Source: an uncultured Clostridia bacterium (GTDB lineage: Bacteria > Bacillota > Clostridia > TANB77 > CAG-508). Taken from it: a stretch of DNA of 64,000 nucleotides. The stretch's first letter is position 1, and each line of letters opens with the position of its first letter. Shown piece after piece: positions 7,132 through 17,045 of the stretch. The position numbers were made by a program, and so were the translations under genes. The notes under the pieces were generated by a model, which had not been told where the DNA came from, made no database searches, and saw nothing but the letters and a program-made list of their open reading frames with translations. Location of the stretch: positions 1-64,000 of the forward strand of contig CAKPKP010000001.1 of the NCBI GenBank assembly GCA_934167495.1. The letters run 5' to 3'.

Positions 7132-8619
7132 ATGAGAAAACTAAGAATATTATTTATACTTTGTTTGTTAGGAAGTTTAGTATTCCCAATGTTTTTAAAC
7201 AAAGTATATGCAGAAAGTAAAAATGAAGTAACATTGAATTTTGAAGGTGGAACAATTCATGATGGCTATGTAGAATATAGCAAAATAGCCAAATTACAAT
7301 TATTCAAAGGTGATGAATTAGTTATTAATATTTCAAATAATATGGTAATTGATTTAAATGAAGCAGAGTATAAGTTTGTAATCGAAGAAATTCCAGTAGA
7401 AGCTGTAGGCGTTACAAAACCTGGAACAGTAAGATTAAGGATTAATAATTGGTATTATCCTATGGCAACAACAATATTAGGTGAAAGCAAGTCTATATTC
7501 AAATTAGAATCAAGTAAATTTAGTGGAACATTAGATATAAAACTTCTAAGAAATAGAACAGTTGTTAATACAAAGATTGAAAATGTTTATGAAAATATAA
7601 CATCAAAAGGTTTAATTGATTTGACTAACGAAAAAGAATATGTAATAGATTTTTCTAAAACTGATGAATTAACAGAAGGTTTAAAATCATTTGCAGATTT
7701 AGATAAAACACTATATTATAAAAGAGACAATAAAGGTCTATTAGTAACAGATAATGAAAGTGAAGCAGTTATAAAGATCGTTGGAAATAGTTTAGAAAAT
7801 AAAGCAATATTAACTGCAGTAAATGTTGGAACTAAAAAAAATGAAATTTTTAAAGGATTTCATACTAAATACACAGGTTCTGCATTGAATTATGATGGCA
7901 CTGATGGTGGCATTATAAATGAAACAAGAACCGATTATTATACAAGATGTACTTATGATTTTACATTTCAATATGTAAAAGAAGAAGTGAAACCAAAAGA
8001 ATATAAATTTATAGAAGGTGCTAATCAAGCATATACAATAGAAGAATCAAAAAATGCAACATTTAGAATAGATGCAGATTATAGTTTGTTTACAAATAAA
8101 GTATATGTAGATGAAAATTTATTAGCTAATGATAAATATGATTCAAAATCAGGAAGTACAATAATAACTTTAAAAGATGAATATTTAAAAAACTTGTCTG
8201 TTGGAGAGCATGAATTAAAAGTTGCTTTTTCAGATGGAGGAGAGGCAATAACAAAATTTATAATTAAAGAAAAACAATCAAATACAAACAATGAAGAAAA
8301 TAAAAATACTGAAAATGAAAATAAACAACCAAATCAAAATACTGAAGATAATAAAAATACTGAAAACGAAGACAAACAACCAAATCAAAATACTGAAGAT
8401 AATAAAAATACTGAAAACGAAGACAAACAACCAAATACCAATATAGAAGACAATAAAAAGACTGAAACAGAAGACAAACAAGAAAATACAAATGTAGAGA
8501 ATAATAATACTCAAAAAGTAATATCAAACCCTAAAACAGGTGATGAGGTTGTAGTATACTTTACAATTTGTATATTAGGAATTGTTACATTAGTAATGAT
8601 TTATAATAGAAAAAATTAA
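7132..8619 (+). CDS. Sortase-anchored surface protein with X2-like Ig domain and repeat stalk
   Basis: 495 residues: signal peptide (1-27), two beta-rich regions, an Ig-like X2/DUF-type domain (about 288-380, with KVYVDENLL and SGSTIITLKDEYL), four 17-residue N/E/K/Q-rich repeats forming a stalk, then NPKTGDEVVVYF, a membrane segment and a basic tail. Expected on the cell wall, attached by the class B sortase upstream. The ligand is unknown. GGGG at 7123-7127 precedes ATG 7132, and a copy of the shared dyad motif lies upstream. Confidence 0.82.
   Translation: MRKLRILFILCLLGSLVFPMFLNKVYAESKNEVTLNFEGGTIHDGYVEYSKIAKLQLFKGDELVINISNNMVIDLNEAEYKFVIEEIPVEAVGVTKPGTVRLRINNWYYPMATTILGESKSIFKLESSKFSGTLDIKLLRNRTVVNTKIENVYENITSKGLIDLTNEKEYVIDFSKTDELTEGLKSFADLDKTLYYKRDNKGLLVTDNESEAVIKIVGNSLENKAILTAVNVGTKKNEIFKGFHTKYTGSALNYDGTDGGIINETRTDYYTRCTYDFTFQYVKEEVKPKEYKFIEGANQAYTIEESKNATFRIDADYSLFTNKVYVDENLLANDKYDSKSGSTIITLKDEYLKNLSVGEHELKVAFSDGGEAITKFIIKEKQSNTNNEENKNTENENKQPNQNTEDNKNTENEDKQPNQNTEDNKNTENEDKQPNTNIEDNKKTETEDKQENTNVENNNTQKVISNPKTGDEVVVYFTICILGIVTLVMIYNRKN
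8287..8490 (+). repeat. Four in-frame 51-base tandem repeats
   Basis: Units at 8287, 8338, 8389 and 8440 encode 17 residues each (pattern NTEDNKNTENEDKQPNQ). Units 2 and 3 are almost identical in DNA, so copy number is likely to vary and change stalk length. Confidence 0.85.
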
Positions 8620-8641
8620 AAATAATAGGAGGAAAGAAAAA

Positions 8642-10165
8642 ATGAAAATCAAAAAGATTTTAGTATTTATTGCAATTGTATTAGCTAGTATTTGTTTATT
8701 TAGCTTTTCAAATCAAGTAAATGCAGTAACAATTAGTGATGATGGAAAATATACATTAATACTAACTAGTAATGAAGAAAATTTTAGTATTGATGGTGAA
8801 ACTAAAAAAATTATAAGATTTAATGTCGCAGAAGGAGAAAAAACAGTTAAATTATCTGAATTAACAAAAGGAATTGTTCCTTTCAATGGTAGAACAGAAT
8901 TCTCATATTGGGGAAATTTTACAGGGGAAAAAGCTAGTGAAGAATTAGCAATAACTGAATTTAGCTGGAGTGGCAACTTGGGAGACATAACATATACAGA
9001 TGGCTTGACTCTTTATGCAAAATTTTCTGATAAATTATTGCAAGGAACTGGTACATATTATTTAACACTTGATGCTTTTGCAGGTAAAGTAAATGGGCAA
9101 AGCATTGTAAATTTAACAAGTAAAAGTACTGAGTTTAAAACAGTTGATTTAACAAAATATATACCTGTAAGAGAAGGATACACATTTAAAGGATGGGATT
9201 TAAATGGAAAAATTGTAACTTCTATTGATTCTAGCTATTTTGCTGATAGTGATTGTATAGCAGTAACTGCTACATATACTCAAGATACTTTTGAAGGTGA
9301 TGGAATTGTATTAATATTAAATGCTAATGGTGGTACTATTGGTGGAAAAGAATCTAACCAATATGACTATCTAGGTGGTGGAAATTCAGGAACAGCTATG
9401 TCACTTTTACCATACACCCCTGTAAGGGAAGGATATACTTTTACTGGATGGAATTCTAAAAAAGACGGAAGTGGAAAACACTTTATGTATATTTACTGGA
9501 GAGTATGGGATAAGGATGAAGAAACAGATAAAGAAGTTGAAAAAGATACTTTAATAACAGAAGAAAATGGTTATGAGAGATATAAAAATGTAACTTTATA
9601 TGCTTCTTGGACTAAAACTTCAGTAGAACCAGAAGAACCTGTTGAAGAAACTGTAAAGGAAATTCAAAGTACAGGGGAAACAAATGCAAATATTGAATTT
9701 GAAAATGAAGTTAGTAAAGATTATAAATTAGATATTCAAGAGGTAGAAATAATAAAAGAATTAGAAGATAAAGAAGTTAAATTTTTAGTAGACATCAATG
9801 TATTAAATGGAACACAAATCGTAAAAATAAGCGATACAAAAATGAGAATCAGAATAGAATTACCAGAAGATTTAAAAGATTATGATCAATATGAAGTAGT
9901 TTATATATTAGACAACGAAATAAAGGAAACATTACCAGCAACAGTAGAAGATGGATATATAGTATTTGAAACATCACACTTAAGTCAATATGGAATAGTA
10001 GCAAAAAATGAAGTACAAGAAGAAAATAATACTAAACCAGCTACTACTACAAAGAAAGAAACAAACAATCCAAAAACAGCAGATAATATTATGAGTAATG
10101 TAATGTTATTTTTAAGTTCTATAACAGCTATTAGTGCATTAGTAATAGTTAATAGAAAAAAATAA
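8642..10165 (+). CDS. Sortase-anchored protein with Flg_new (InlB-type) repeats
   Basis: 507 residues: signal peptide (1-28), three beta-grasp Flg_new/Listeria-Bacteroides-type repeats identifiable by VREGYTFKGWD, VREGYTFTGWN and the closing ATYT or YASWT motifs, then a beta-rich domain with YDQYEVVYILDN, and the sorting signal NPKTADNIMSNV plus membrane segment and RKK tail. NPKTA differs from the NPKTG of its two neighbours. Its start lies 22 bases after the previous stop with AGGAGG in between, so it is co-transcribed with the 7132 gene. Probable adhesin. Confidence 0.82.
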   Translation: MKIKKILVFIAIVLASICLFSFSNQVNAVTISDDGKYTLILTSNEENFSIDGETKKIIRFNVAEGEKTVKLSELTKGIVPFNGRTEFSYWGNFTGEKASEELAITEFSWSGNLGDITYTDGLTLYAKFSDKLLQGTGTYYLTLDAFAGKVNGQSIVNLTSKSTEFKTVDLTKYIPVREGYTFKGWDLNGKIVTSIDSSYFADSDCIAVTATYTQDTFEGDGIVLILNANGGTIGGKESNQYDYLGGGNSGTAMSLLPYTPVREGYTFTGWNSKKDGSGKHFMYIYWRVWDKDEETDKEVEKDTLITEENGYERYKNVTLYASWTKTSVEPEEPVEETVKEIQSTGETNANIEFENEVSKDYKLDIQEVEIIKELEDKEVKFLVDINVLNGTQIVKISDTKMRIRIELPEDLKDYDQYEVVYILDNEIKETLPATVEDGYIVFETSHLSQYGIVAKNEVQEENNTKPATTTKKETNNPKTADNIMSNVMLFLSSITAISALVIVNRKK

Positions 10166-10196
10166 TATATTAAAAATATATTAGCTAAAATGAGGT

Positions 10197-10249
10197 GGAC
10201 TCAAATTGTTAAATAAATTTTTGTTTAATAATTTGGGTTCATTTTTTAT
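10197..10249 (+). terminator. Intrinsic terminator of the sortase locus
   Basis: Arms 10198-10213 and 10223-10240 pair with a few G-T and mismatches, followed by ATTTTTTAT. The remaining 10250-10494 gap holds a dispersed repeat and the leader of the next gene. Confidence 0.65.
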
Positions 10250-10296
10250 ACAATTTGTAGTTTTAAATAACATACTACAAATTTATTAACTTATCT

Positions 10297-10355
10297 AATA
10301 GGAGGATTTTTCAAAAATCCTATTAAATAAATACTTTGTACAGAAATTTGATATA
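10297..10355 (+). repeat. Dispersed palindromic repeat, copy 3
   Basis: Palindrome AATAGG...ATCCTATT, then AAATAAATACTTTGTACAG, then a decayed second palindrome (AAATTTGATATATGTAATTTT). Same order of parts as copies at 18907 and 43845. Confidence 0.7.
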
Positions 10356-10494
10356 TGTAATTTTGTAGACGAAAAGTTGATAAAAAACATATATACAAAT
10401 GTTGGATCGTATGATAAAATATTACCAAATGTAATTGGGTTATTATTACAAGAAATCCAATAAAACAAAAATAATAAAGATAGGAGAGAGTAGA

Positions 10495-11181
10495 ATGAAA
10501 AATTTTGAAAATATAGTATTAGGAATAATATTAATTTTAATTGGTTTAATCATAGGTGCAAATGCTTTAGGGATAGCAGATATAAATATATTTTTTGACG
10601 GATGGTGGACTTTATTTATAATAGTACCATGTTGTATAGGGCTAGTTAAAGAAAAGGATAAAACAGGCGACATTATAGGATTAGTTATAGGAATTATATT
10701 ATTATTATGTTGCCAAAATTTATTAGACTTTGATATGATTTGGAAATTAGCACTTCCAGCTATTTTAATAGCGATAGGAATAGCAGTCATATTTAAAGAT
10801 GTATTTAATCGCAATGTTAGTGAACAAATAAAAAAATTAAATCAAAATAAACCAAAAGATTGTGTATATTGTGCCACTTTTTCTGGTCAAAATGTAAAAT
10901 TTGATGGAGAAAAATTTAACGGAACTGATTTAACAGCTGTATTTGGTGGAGTAAAATGCGATTTGAGAAATGCAATAATAGAAAATGATGTAGTAATAAA
11001 CACAAGTAGTATATTTGGTGGAATAGATATATTTTTACCAGAAAATGTTAAAGTAAAAATAAAATCTACATCTATATTTGGCGGAGTTGATGAGAAAAAA
11101 AGAAATAATGTAGAAGATGCTAACACACACGTAATTTATATTAATGCACTTTGCTTATTTGGAGGGGTAGATATAAAATGA
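10495..11181 (+). CDS. LiaF-like membrane protein (cell-wall stress family)
   Basis: 228 residues: three or four N-terminal membrane segments of the LiaF/DUF5668 type, then a soluble beta-helix-like domain with repeated F-G-G-V/I motifs (VFGGVKCDL, IFGGIDIFLP, IFGGVDEKK, LFGGVDIK), typical of cell wall-active antibiotic response proteins. In Bacillus LiaF restrains the LiaRS two-component system; no LiaRS gene is present here. I start at ATG 10495 because AGGAGAG sits 8 bases upstream; an upstream in-frame ATG at 10435 has no such site. Its TGA overlaps the next ATG, so the genes are translationally coupled. Confidence 0.8.
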   Translation: MKNFENIVLGIILILIGLIIGANALGIADINIFFDGWWTLFIIVPCCIGLVKEKDKTGDIIGLVIGIILLLCCQNLLDFDMIWKLALPAILIAIGIAVIFKDVFNRNVSEQIKKLNQNKPKDCVYCATFSGQNVKFDGEKFNGTDLTAVFGGVKCDLRNAIIENDVVINTSSIFGGIDIFLPENVKVKIKSTSIFGGVDEKKRNNVEDANTHVIYINALCLFGGVDIK

Positions 11182-12002
11182 CAACAACTCAAAAAATAAT
11201 AAAATATTTAGCTATGGCTTTTGCTGTTTTCTTAATTTTTACAATAATATCATCTATATTAGGTGGAATTTTTGGTTTATCTAAAGTATTAGGATTAAAG
11301 AAGAATAATACAATTAGTAAAGAGTTAAGCAACTTAGAATGGAATAAAGATAACGAAACAATAAGAAATCTAGATATAAATATTAATTCTAGCAACCTTA
11401 CAATAAAATTAGGGGAAAATTTTAAAATAGATACTAATAACGATAATATAAAATGCAATCAAAAAGGCGAAACTTTAAAAATAGAAGAAAATAACAATTG
11501 GTTTTTTGAAAATGATTCAGCCGAATTAGTTATATACATACCAAGAGGAATAGAAATAGATAAAACAGTTATAAATACAGGAGCTGGTTCAGTAAATATT
11601 GAAGAATTAATAACTGAAAAATTAAAACTAAATCTTGGGGCAGGAGAAACAAAAATAGAAAAGATAGTAACAAATGATGCAAAAATAGATACAGGAGCTG
11701 GAAAATTAAAAATAGCATCAGGTAATATTAATGATTTAGATTTAGATATTGGAATAGGAGAGACTGATATAACAGCTAGAATAACTGGAAAAAGCAGGAT
11801 TGATACAGGCATAGGAAGTGTAAGACTTAATTTAATAGGAACAAAAGAAGATTATAAAATAAATGTAAGCAAAGGAATTGGAGAAGTTAAAATAGCAGGA
11901 GAGAAAGTTGCAGATAACGAAACTGTTGGAAATGGTGAAGATGTAATAAAACTTAATGGTGGTATAGGAGAAATAAAAGTAGAATTTGAATTAGAGAAAT
12001 AA
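11178..12002 (+). CDS. DUF4097-family beta-repeat membrane protein
   Basis: 274 residues: N-terminal membrane anchor (about 10-35), then a repetitive beta-solenoid-like domain with alternating turns (NTGAGSVNIEE, NLGAGETKIEK, DTGAGKLKIAS, DTGIGSVRLN), characteristic of DUF4097 putative adhesin/LiaG-like proteins. ATG 11178 overlaps the upstream stop (ATGA), with GGAGGGG 10 bases before it, so this start is preferred over an upstream TTG. Together with the LiaF-like gene it forms an envelope-stress pair; precise role unknown. Confidence 0.75.
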   Translation: MTTTQKIIKYLAMAFAVFLIFTIISSILGGIFGLSKVLGLKKNNTISKELSNLEWNKDNETIRNLDININSSNLTIKLGENFKIDTNNDNIKCNQKGETLKIEENNNWFFENDSAELVIYIPRGIEIDKTVINTGAGSVNIEELITEKLKLNLGAGETKIEKIVTNDAKIDTGAGKLKIASGNINDLDLDIGIGETDITARITGKSRIDTGIGSVRLNLIGTKEDYKINVSKGIGEVKIAGEKVADNETVGNGEDVIKLNGGIGEIKVEFELEK

Positions 12003-12098
12003 TAATAGAATAAGAGTTTTCAGGAGAATTTATTAATTGATTTTATTTTTCCTAAATGATATAATTCAAGAAGTTGTATAAAAATATAAGGAGAAAAA

Positions 12099-14334
12099 AT
12101 GATAGCAGAAGTAATAATAAATACTACAGCAAAACAATTAAATAAAACATTTGATTATACAATTCCTCAAGAATTAAAAGATGAATTAAAAATAGGTAGT
12201 AGAATCTTAGTTCCATTTGGAAACAAGAAGGCTTTAGAAGAAGGTTTTGTAATAAATATAAAAGAGAAATCTGAATATAAAACTAAAAATGTTGTAAAAA
12301 TTCAAGACAATCCATTAACAGAAGAAAATGTGAAACTTGCAAAATTAATGTCTCAAAAATATTTTTGTAATATATCAGATTGTATAAAATTAATGTTACC
12401 ACCAGGAACTATAAATAAAAATATAGATGATAGAGTTAAAGAGAAAACAGGAAATTTTGTTTATTTAGCTAAAGACATAGAGGAAATAAAGTTAGATATA
12501 CAAACAGAGAAAATAAAAAGTGAAAAACAAATAAAACTATTGAAATTTCTAGAAGAAAACGAAGGAATACACATAACGGACTTAGAAATAATAACAGAAG
12601 TAAGTAAAAGCATAATGAAAACTTTGGAGAAAAACGGATATATAGAAATTGTAAAAGAACAAATAGAAAGAAATCCATTTAAAAATAAAGAAGTAGAAAG
12701 AGATTCAAAAAAAGTTTTAAATAAAGAACAGAAAGAATGTTATGAGCAAGTAGAATTTGCAATAAATATGAATGAATATATGGAGTTTTTATTATTTGGA
12801 GTAACAGGAGCTCGGAAAAACAGAAATTTATATGCAATTAATAGAAAAAGTTATATTAGAAAATAAAACAGCAATAGTATTAGTACCCGAAATTTCTTTA
12901 ACACCACAAATGGTAGATAGATTTTTAGCAAGATTTGGAGATTGCATAGCAGTTTTGCATAGTAAACTTTCCATTGGAGAGAGATTTGACGAATGGAATA
13001 AAATAAAAGAAGGAAAAGCTAAAATAGTAATTGGCGCAAGATCTGCAATTTTTGCACCATTGCAAAATTTAGGCCTAATAATAATAGACGAAGAACACGA
13101 TAGTTCATATAAATCAGATATGACTCCAAGATATAATGCAAAAGAAATTGCAAAATATTTAGCAAAGCAAAATAATATTCCATTATTATTAGGAACAGCA
13201 ACTCCAGATATAAATACATATTATGAAGCTGAAAACAAAGATATACAACTATTAAAACTTACACAAAGAGCAAATTCAGCAAGCCTTCCAGATATTGAAA
13301 TTGTTGACCTAAGAAAAGAACTTGCTATGGGAAATAAGTCTATGATAAGTACTAGACTATACGAAGAAATAGAAAACAATTTAAAAAATAAAAAACAAAC
13401 TATATTATTTTTAAATAGAAGAGGCTATTCAACTTTTATAATGTGCAGAGATTGTGGGTATACTGTAAAATGTAAAAATTGCAATATAGCATTAACATAT
13501 CACATGTATGAAAACAAATTGAAATGTCATTATTGTGGATATGAAACTGATGTAGTAAAAACTTGTCCAAATTGTAATAGTAAAAAGATAAAATACTTTG
13601 GAACAGGTACACAAAAATTAGAAGATGAGATTCATAAATTATTTGAAAATGCTACTACTATAAGAATGGATATAGACACGGTAACTAAAAAGAATTCACA
13701 CGAAAATATATTAAATAAATTTAAAAATGAAAATATAGACATATTAATAGGAACTCAAATGGTAGTAAAAGGTCACCATTTTCCAAATGTAACTTTGGTA
13801 GGTGTAATAGCTGCAGATGGAAGCTTAAATATAGAAGATTATAGAGCAAGTGAAAGAACTTTTCAAACTTTAGTGCAAGTATCAGGAAGAGCTGGAAGAG
13901 AAAAAGATAAAGGAAGAGTTATAATTCAAACATATAATCCAGAAAATTATTGTATAGAATATGCTAAAAAACAAGAATACGATAAATTCTATGAAGCAGA
14001 GATTGAATTAAGAAAAAGATTGAATTATCCACCATTTTGCGATATAATATCAATCAAGATTAATTCAAAAAATGAAAACGAAGTAAAAAAAGTTGCTGAT
14101 AATTTGTATAAAGATTTAAATAAAAGCCAAAATTTAAATAATATGATGATATTTAAACCAGTTCCATCACCAATCAATAGAATAAACAATAGATATAGAT
14201 GGAGAATAATAATAAAATGTAAGTTTAATTATAAAGTTATAAATTTAATTAATTCTAGTTTAGAAAACTTTTATAAATCTAATTACAAAAATACAAGCGT
14301 GATAGTGGATGTAAATCCAATTAATATGTTATAA
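12099..14334 (+). CDS. priA: Primosomal helicase PriA, interrupted by one extra base at CGG
   Basis: PriA restarts stalled replication forks. Frame 1 (from ATG 12099, GGAG upstream) gives the 3'-DNA-binding and winged-helix domains up to LLFGVTGA. Frame 2 continues with EIYMQLIEKV, the helicase core (IIIDEEHDSSYKSD), the zinc cysteines (CRDCGY, CKNC, CHYCGY, CPNC) and motif VSGRAGREKD to 14334. The join is inside Walker A: zero frame reads GCT CGG AAA; omitting C12813 gives GVTGAGKTEIY and a 744-residue protein of normal length. Both halves look intact, so this is not ordinary decay. It could be a sequencing error or recoding at CGG (see findings). def follows 17 bases on. Confidence 0.9.
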
Positions 14335-14350
14335 AATAGGAGGAAGAGTT

Positions 14351-14845
14351 ATGGCAATAAGAAATATAAGACAAAGTGGAGATGAAATACTAAAAAAACA
14401 TTCAAAAGAAATAGAAGTAATAGACGATAAAATAAAAGAACTAGCACAAGATATGTTAGATACAATGCATAAATATGATGGATTAGGTTTAGCTGCAGTT
14501 CAAGTAGGAATACTAAAAAGAATAATAGTAATAGATTTATATGAAGAAGGAATGCAATTTGTATTAATTAATCCTGTTATTGTAAGTGAAAAAGGCGAGC
14601 AAGTTGTAGAAGAAGGTTGTTTAAGTTTTCCAAATAAATTTGGGAAAGTTACAAGATATAAAGAAGTTACAGTTGAAGCTTTAGATTTAGAAGGAAATAA
14701 GGTTAAATTAACAGGTAAAGATTTATTAGCTCAAGCATTACAACATGAAATAGACCATCTAGATGGAGAATTATTTATAGATAAAGTAATTCCTGGTACA
14801 TTAGAAGTAATAAATCCAGATGATATTAAACAAAAAAATAAATAA
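14351..14845 (+). CDS. def: Peptide deformylase
   Basis: 164 residues. Removes the formyl group from nascent N-terminal methionine. All three family motifs are present: GLGLAAVQVG (motif 1; usual Pro replaced by Val), EGCLSFP (metal-binding Cys) and QHEIDHLDG (metal-binding HExxH). Located between priA and fmt, the common def-fmt arrangement, with AGGAGG before ATG. Expected to be cytoplasmic, ribosome-associated and essential. Confidence 0.95.
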   Translation: MAIRNIRQSGDEILKKHSKEIEVIDDKIKELAQDMLDTMHKYDGLGLAAVQVGILKRIIVIDLYEEGMQFVLINPVIVSEKGEQVVEEGCLSFPNKFGKVTRYKEVTVEALDLEGNKVKLTGKDLLAQALQHEIDHLDGELFIDKVIPGTLEVINPDDIKQKNK

Positions 14846-14867
14846 ACCTATATAAATGGAGGAAAGC

Positions 14868-15815
14868 ATGAATATAGTTTTTATGGGTACACCAGACTTT
14901 GCAAAAGAGTCATTAAAATCAGTAGTTGAAGCGGGTTACAATATACAAGCAGTTGTAACGAATACAGATAAACCAAAAGGTAGAGGAATGAAAATGTTAT
15001 ATTCACCAGTTAAAGAATATGCATTAGAAAAAAATTTACCAATATTACAGCCAGAAAAAATTAGAAATAATGATGAATTTTTAGAAGAAATAAAAAAATT
15101 AAATCCAGATATAATTTGTGTAGTAGCATATGGAAAAATTATTCCAAAAACAATATTAGATATTCCAAAATATGGATGCATAAATGTACATGGGTCACTT
15201 CTTCCAAAATATAGAGGAGCGGCTCCTATCCAATGGGCTGTTTTAAATGGAGATAGTGTAACAGGGGTTACAACTATGTACATGAATGAAAAGATGGACG
15301 AAGGAGATATAATTCTAAAAGAAGAAGTAGAAATAGGAGAAAATGAAACAACAGGAGAACTATGGGAAAAATTATCAAAATTAGGTTCTAAATTATTAGT
15401 AAAAACTTTAAGACAGATTGAAGAAGGTACTGCACCAAGAATAAAACAAGATTCTAATTTTACATTAGCACCAATGTTAAACAAAGAAATAGCAAAAATA
15501 GATTGGGGAAATATGACTTCAAGCAAAATAAAAAATCTAGTAAGAGGTTTAAACCCAATAATGGGAGCATATTCATATATAGATAATAAGAAAATAAAAT
15601 TTTGGAAAGTTAAAATTCAGGAAGAGTATAACAAGAGTGAAGAAATTACTCCTGGTACTATAATTGAAGTAAATTCAAAAACAGGAGTACTAGTAATAAA
15701 AACAATAGATTCAGCAATAGCTGTACAAGAAATTCAAGCAGAAAATAGTAAAAAAATGAATATAGCAGATTTCTTAAGAGGAGCTAATTTACAACAGATG
15801 CAAAAATTCGAATAA
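14868..15815 (+). CDS. fmt: Methionyl-tRNA formyltransferase
   Basis: 315 residues. Formylates initiator Met-tRNA using 10-formyl-THF. Visible: MGTPDFAKESL at the N-terminus, the hydrolase-fold motif HGSLLPKYRGAAPIQW with catalytic His, and the C-terminal tRNA-binding beta domain. I choose ATG 14868, 4-5 bases after GGAGGAA; the upstream in-frame ATG 14856 contains that ribosome-binding site. It pairs functionally with def, which removes the formyl group added here. Confidence 0.95.
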   Translation: MNIVFMGTPDFAKESLKSVVEAGYNIQAVVTNTDKPKGRGMKMLYSPVKEYALEKNLPILQPEKIRNNDEFLEEIKKLNPDIICVVAYGKIIPKTILDIPKYGCINVHGSLLPKYRGAAPIQWAVLNGDSVTGVTTMYMNEKMDEGDIILKEEVEIGENETTGELWEKLSKLGSKLLVKTLRQIEEGTAPRIKQDSNFTLAPMLNKEIAKIDWGNMTSSKIKNLVRGLNPIMGAYSYIDNKKIKFWKVKIQEEYNKSEEITPGTIIEVNSKTGVLVIKTIDSAIAVQEIQAENSKKMNIADFLRGANLQQMQKFE

Positions 15816-15911
15816 ATATGACAAAATTACTTGAAAAAGAAAAAATATAATATATAATAAAGAAAAGTTATTTTTTTAGACTCTGTAAAATTAATATTTA
15901 GGAGGGATTTT

Positions 15912-16100
15912 ATGGCTACAGTTGTAAAGAGACTTATCATTGTTGGGACAGCAATTTATGAGATCGAGGAAAAATTTCAAACACTTATAACAGAAACTGA
16001 AAAGGAAACTAATTTGCAATTTTCTTATGCACTTTTAGTAAATGAAGTTTCTCAAATAAGCCGGAGAGAATATTTATTATTCTTTTCAGAGAAGAAATAA
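15912..16100 (+). CDS. Small protein of unknown function (62 aa)
   Basis: 62 residues, no motif recognised. AGGAGGG (15900-15906) precedes ATG. Codon choice (ATC, CTT, GGG, GAG and a CGG at 16062) differs from the surrounding AT-rich genes, so it may be acquired. Its terminator palindrome starts directly after the stop codon and is split by the IS element, so the zero-frame stop at 16100 fits the terminator position and CGG is probably read in frame here. Loss of the terminator may have altered its expression. Confidence 0.5.
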   Translation: MATVVKRLIIVGTAIYEIEEKFQTLITETEKETNLQFSYALLVNEVSQISRREYLLFFSEKK

Positions 16101-16181
16101 TTTTTCTAAAAAAGAGCTACTAATATGCAATGAAGTGAACCAAATATAGTGGACACTGAAAAAAGAGTCTATGGGACTACA

Positions 16182-17045
16182 TTAATTTGTAGTCTCATAT
16201 TTTTTATTTGATTTTAATCTAATTGTATTATAAAATAATAACCAATCTTTGACAATATCTATATATTGTTCTAAAGATGTGATATCATTATTATAGAGAG
16301 TTTCCTTTTTGAGAATGCCATGGAAACTTTCCATTGGTGAATCATCTATAGGTGTTCCTTTTCTACTCATAGAAATTGTTATACCATTTGATTCACAAAT
16401 TTCTTTATATTGAAAGGATGTATATTGGTAACCTTGATCAGAATGTATAATCAGCCCATTTACATCTTTTCTTTTTGATATTGCTTCATTTAGTGTATCT
16501 ATAACAATATTTAAATCATTTCTATTACCAATTTTATAAGCTACTATTTTTCTATCATATAAATCCAATATAGTTGATAAATAAGCCCTTTTGCCATTTA
16601 ATATTAAGTACGTTATATCTGTAGTCCAAATTTTATTTGGTGCATTTGTATTAAAATGTCTATTTACAATATTAGGCTTTACATTTTCCTCAATTCTCTT
16701 ATATGTTTGACTTTTTACTTTTCTTGTATATTTGGGTCTTAAATCGTATTTTTTCATTATCCTTTGAACCTTTTTATGATTTATTAATAATCCCCATTTA
16801 TGTAGTAAGCCTTCCTCAATTCTTCTATATCCATATGTACCTTTAGATTCGTCAAATATTTCTTTGATTAATAGATAATCTGAATAGTCTTTATCTACAG
16901 TATTTCTATATTTATAGTAATTAGATTTACTTATATTAAGAACATCAAATAAATCCTCTAATTTATATTTATTTCTAAAACTATCTATAAATCTTATTTT
17001 TTCTCTTGTTCTTCCTTGAGGAAGGCTAGGTATTTTTTTAATATT
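16182..17045 (-). CDS. IS3-family transposase OrfB (DDE domain), made by -1 frameshift
   Basis: The frame is open from 17045 to 16182, but its first ATG (16757) is deep inside the domain, so expression needs a -1 shift from orfA. Upstream of that ATG lie the HTH_21-type motif (YGYRRIEEGLLHKWG) and the linker; after it come the DDE residues in TTDITYL, IHSDQGYQY and SPMESFHGILKKE. The slip site is A-AAA-AAA at 17039-17033; shifting there gives KKIPSLPQ and a 362-residue OrfAB, normal for the family. OrfAB would be the active transposase. Confidence 0.85.
   Translation of the reverse strand, partial: NIKKIPSLPQGRTREKIRFIDSFRNKYKLEDLFDVLNISKSNYYKYRNTVDKDYSDYLLIKEIFDESKGTYGYRRIEEGLLHKWGLLINHKKVQRIMKKYDLRPKYTRKVKSQTYKRIEENVKPNIVNRHFNTNAPNKIWTTDITYLILNGKRAYLSTILDLYDRKIVAYKIGNRNDLNIVIDTLNEAISKRKDVNGLIIHSDQGYQYTSFQYKEICESNGITISMSRKGTPIDDSPMESFHGILKKETLYNNDITSLEQYIDIVKDWLLFYNTIRLKSNKKYETTN

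Noticed and set aside
8287..8490. Possible CRISPR array
   Set aside because: The repeats are contiguous, without unique spacers, and are in frame with the surface protein; no cas genes are present.
8264..8527. Long antisense open frames over the 51-base tandem repeats
   Set aside because: They arise because the repeat unit is a multiple of three and AT-rich; no RBS, hydrophobic low-complexity product, and the sense strand is a clear surface-protein stalk.
12813..12815. Reassignment of CGG to another amino acid
   Set aside because: The breaks require a change of frame, not of residue; a reassigned codon would leave the downstream frames out of register.
12832..14334. Helicase half of PriA as an independent gene from ATG 12832
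   Set aside because: It would lack Walker A and has no RBS; the ATG is an internal Met of the helicase domain.
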